Source: Nannocystis exedens
GTDB taxonomy: Bacteria; Myxococcota_A; Polyangia; Nannocystales; Nannocystaceae
Assembly (NCBI RefSeq): GCF_002343915.1
Contig: NZ_NETK01000001.1
Span: 248,001-312,000, forward strand
DNA length: 64,000 nucleotides
Direction: 5' to 3'
Shown: positions 62,016 through 64,000 of the stretch, one piece after another
How the letters are laid out: each line of letters opens with the position of its first letter
Position numbering within the stretch: the first letter of the stretch is position 1
Notes under the pieces: model-generated
Databases searched by the model: none
The model's input: the letters and a program-made list of their open reading frames with translations, nothing else
Told to the model about the DNA's origin: nothing
Made by a program: the position numbers and the translations under genes

Positions 62016-62299
62016 GAAGTTCCAGGCGGGATGTTTGTCGGCAGGTCGAGTACCGCCCGGCGAGCGCCGCACCGCCTCACCACGGGAGAGGGCCGCGTCA
62101 CCTTCCTGTGCAGCCTGCCCGTCGCCGAGCCGGCAGTGGCGGGATGGGCGCCAACCTGCGTGACACTCGCCCCGAGATCAGGCTCGACCACGACCACGAG
62201 CGGTGCCGGACCCTGCCCAACTCGACCGTACACACTCGCTGTGCCCGTCGTGACGGGAGGAGCGGAGTGCCGTGAGGTCTCGGCATGCAGACGAGATAG
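62016..62299. other. Gap before IS66-type remnant
   Basis: No gene recognised. TTGAGAAGTTCCAGGCGGGA at about 62012 nearly repeats TTGAGAAGTTCGAAGCGGGA at about 55733, beside the istB fragment; the shared word may be part of an element end. Confidence 0.35.
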
Positions 62300-62598
62300 A
62301 TGGAGACGAAGCAGAAGCGGCGGAGCGAGAGGTTCAAGCGGGAGGCCCTGGCGCGGTGGCGGCTGTTGGCGGCGAGCGGGATGTCGCTCGAGCAGGGCGC
62401 GCTGGAGATCGGCGTGACGGCGGTCGAGCTGCGCGCGTGGTCGCGAGGTGTGGAGGACGGGGCGTCGCTGCTGGTGCCGGTGCAGGTCGCCGGCGATGTC
62501 GCGGAGCGGCGGACGCTCGTCGTCGTGTTCGCCGACGGCGTACGGGTCGAGGGGCTCAGGTCGCGGAGGTCGCCGAGCTGGTGCAGAGGCTGTCGTGA
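62300..62598 (+). pseudogene. IS66-type first-gene (TnpA) remnant, frameshifted
   Basis: From ATG 62300: KQKRRSERFKREALARWRLL, SGMSLEQGALEIGVTAVELR and VVVFADGVRVEGL, the pattern of IS66 Orf1. At about 62545 the frame shifts by one base to AQVAEVAELVQRLS and ends at 62598. The reading order and the GTGA junction with the next gene are as in IS66 elements. Confidence 0.7.
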
Positions 62599-62730
62599 TC
62601 GGCGCGCAGGGCCGTGTGCCGGTGTTCGCGTATGGCGGCCGGTCGACCTGCGCAAGGGCTTCGAGGGGCTGAGCGCGCTCGTGCAGCAGGCGCTCGACAA
62701 GGACCCGCAATCACCTCTCCCTCGCTCGGC
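62595..62730 (+). pseudogene. IS66-type second-gene (TnpB) remnant, frameshifted and truncated
   Basis: From GTG 62595 VIGAQGRVPVFAYGG, then after a one-base shift near 62635 RPVDLRKGFEGLSALVQQAL and DKDP. PVDLRKGFEGL is the IS66 TnpB motif. The rest and the tnpC transposase are missing. Confidence 0.75.
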
Positions 62731-63166
62731 ACCGCCGGCAGATGGCGCGCGAGCACCTCCAGATCTCGACCCTCGTGTTCGAGGCGCCGATCTACATCCA
62801 GAGGACACTTCGACCTCGAGGCACGCAGGACGGCACAGCTCCGTTCGGTGGTCGACCTCAGCGGCGCGGGCATGCGCGCGCGGCGGTGCGGCCCATGTCG
62901 GCGACGTGCTCGATGGGCTAGTCCGGATTTCTCACCACGGATGGGTGGGGGCCCGCCAAGCGCCTGTCAGGGGGCTTGGTGGAAGGGTGTTGGACGCCGT
63001 CGACGTGAGCCGGGAGGCGCGCTCGTTACGCCCCACGGCTGGCGCGAGATCGAGCTGTTAGATGGATTACAAAGCCGGCTGCGCGTTTGGGGTGACCTGC
63101 GCATAAGGACAGACGAGCCCCGGCGCGCAGCGCGGCGCGCCCTTTGAGTGACGGATGTCGAGGCCG
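62731..63166. other. Gap between two IS remnants
   Basis: About 435 bases with no gene. A near-perfect hairpin CCGCCAAGC...GCTTGGTGG lies at about 62954-62983. The right boundary should include the left end of the IS1380-type element, but its other end is outside the window, so the terminal repeat cannot be placed. Confidence 0.4.
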
Positions 63167-64000
63167 TCAGCGTCTCATGACGTGATGACGGTAAAGGTTC
63201 TCGAGGACGCGCCACCACACGTGCTGGAGCGGGAAGACCGAGCTTAGGGAGACGCGGAGCCTGCGGACCGAGGCGGTGACGATGGCGCCGATCTTGAGCA
63301 GCCGCGTGCGGATCGTGGAGACCTGGGCGTGGGCGAGCTCGGTGCCGGCGAGGGCGATCCGGCGGAGCTCGTTGAGAATCATGTAGGCGACGGACGACAG
63401 CCACAGGCGGAGCTGGTTGGCGCGCAGCGTGTGGGCGCTGATGCGGTCGGCGAAGAGGCCGAGCTGCTGCTCCTTGATCCGGTTCTCCATGTCCCCACGA
63501 GCGCAGTAGAGGTCCTCGTAGAGCGAGCGCGCGTCGTACTCGTCATGCGAGAGGTTGGTGGCGACGAAGCGCGGGTTCTCCTTGTCCGTCGTGTACTCGG
63601 CCTTGCCGACCACCCGGCGCTCTCGCGACCACGTCCGGTTGGTCTCGTAGCGAAAGTCCTTGAAGACGCGTGCTTCCTTGCCGGTCTGCTCGGAGGTGGT
63701 GCGGGCCTGCGTCATCTCGTCCTCGATCTCGGCGATCAGGCGCGAGTTCTTCTGCAGGCCGAGGACGAAGAAGAGGCCGTTGTCCTCGCACCAGCGCATG
63801 ACCTCGTCTCGGCAGAAGCCGGAATCGCCGCGCACGATGATCCGGACGGCCGGCCAGCGAGCGAGGATCTGACTGACGATCCTCTCGAGCTCCTCGACCG
63901 CGCCGCTGACTGGCTGCTTGTCGGCGGTGTTCAGCGCGGCGCCGAGGAGGAAGTCGCCGCAGAAGACGTACAGCGGCAGGTAGCAGTAGCTGTCGTAGAA
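63167..64000 (-). CDS. IS1380-type transposase (partial, runs off the right edge)
   Basis: The frame is open from 64000 (FYDSYCYLPLYVFCGDFLLG) to the stop at 63167, 277 codons; the N-terminal part is outside. VRIIVRGDSGFCRDEVMRWC then EDNGLFFVLGLQKNSRL and RGDMENRIKEQQLGLFADRI with LRANQLRLWLSSVAYMILNE are typical of the IS1380 family DDE transposase (Asp in RGDSGF, Glu in MENRIKE). Intact as far as visible. Confidence 0.92.
   Translation of the reverse strand, partial: FYDSYCYLPLYVFCGDFLLGAALNTADKQPVSGAVEELERIVSQILARWPAVRIIVRGDSGFCRDEVMRWCEDNGLFFVLGLQKNSRLIAEIEDEMTQARTTSEQTGKEARVFKDFRYETNRTWSRERRVVGKAEYTTDKENPRFVATNLSHDEYDARSLYEDLYCARGDMENRIKEQQLGLFADRISAHTLRANQLRLWLSSVAYMILNELRRIALAGTELAHAQVSTIRTRLLKIGAIVTASVRRLRVSLSSVFPLQHVWWRVLENLYRHHVMRR

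Overview
The window is very GC-rich DNA from a myxobacterium, most like the Nannocystis/Enhygromyxa/Plesiocystis side of the group. This is inferred from gene content, not from a marker gene. The pointers are a MYXO-CTERM sorting tail, a member of the MXAN_6230/SCO0854 RING family, an AgmX/PglI C-terminal domain, a DUF4215 Cys-repeat surface lipoprotein, and several secreted lipoproteins with long Thr/Ser/Gly linkers. No rRNA, tRNA or CRISPR array was seen.

Region 1 (1-24 kb) is chromosomal backbone with single genes and short operons. It holds an M28-like peptidase lipoprotein (partial), a protein of unknown family with polymerase-palm-like motifs, an ECF42-type sigma factor, an RsbR/STAS stressosome-like gene behind a small partner gene, a nitronate monooxygenase-like gene divergent from a luciferase-like monooxygenase and a glutathione S-transferase, Thr-rich lipoproteins, a Tat-type lipoprotein SDR, a RING/TerD-like protein, a Dph6-like ATP pyrophosphatase, a COQ4-like gene divergent from TetR over a palindrome, a methyltransferase, a transglutaminase-elicitor lipoprotein, and a secreted protein made of 8-residue repeats.

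Region 2 (25-35 kb) has a PQQ-propeller protein with a MYXO-CTERM tail. It then has a compact radical-SAM locus: a Cys-rich mini-gene and its truncated tandem copy, coupled by GTGA overlaps to a double radical-SAM/SPASM protein, which is divergent from a second radical-SAM protein followed by a TPR protein. No precursor or pathway is recognised for it.

Region 3 (35-64 kb) is accessory in character. It has a TPR-thioredoxin lipoprotein, an AgmX-domain lipoprotein, a LysR/nitroreductase/F420-type reductase redox cluster, and many mobile elements: an IS21-type element of 3.4 kb that splits a reductase gene, an IS1182-type element at CTAG, an istB fragment, an integrase remnant, a group II intron RT scrap, an IS66 remnant and an IS1380 transposase cut by the window edge. 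A dispersed repeat of about 215 bp occurs in four near-full copies and two partial ones.

The most striking non-gene signal is a family of roughly 20-bp hairpins (ACMTGTCC, 4-nt loop, GGACAKGT). They are scattered through genes and gaps between about 1 and 34 kb and almost absent afterwards, so the change coincides with the border between regions 1-2 and region 3.
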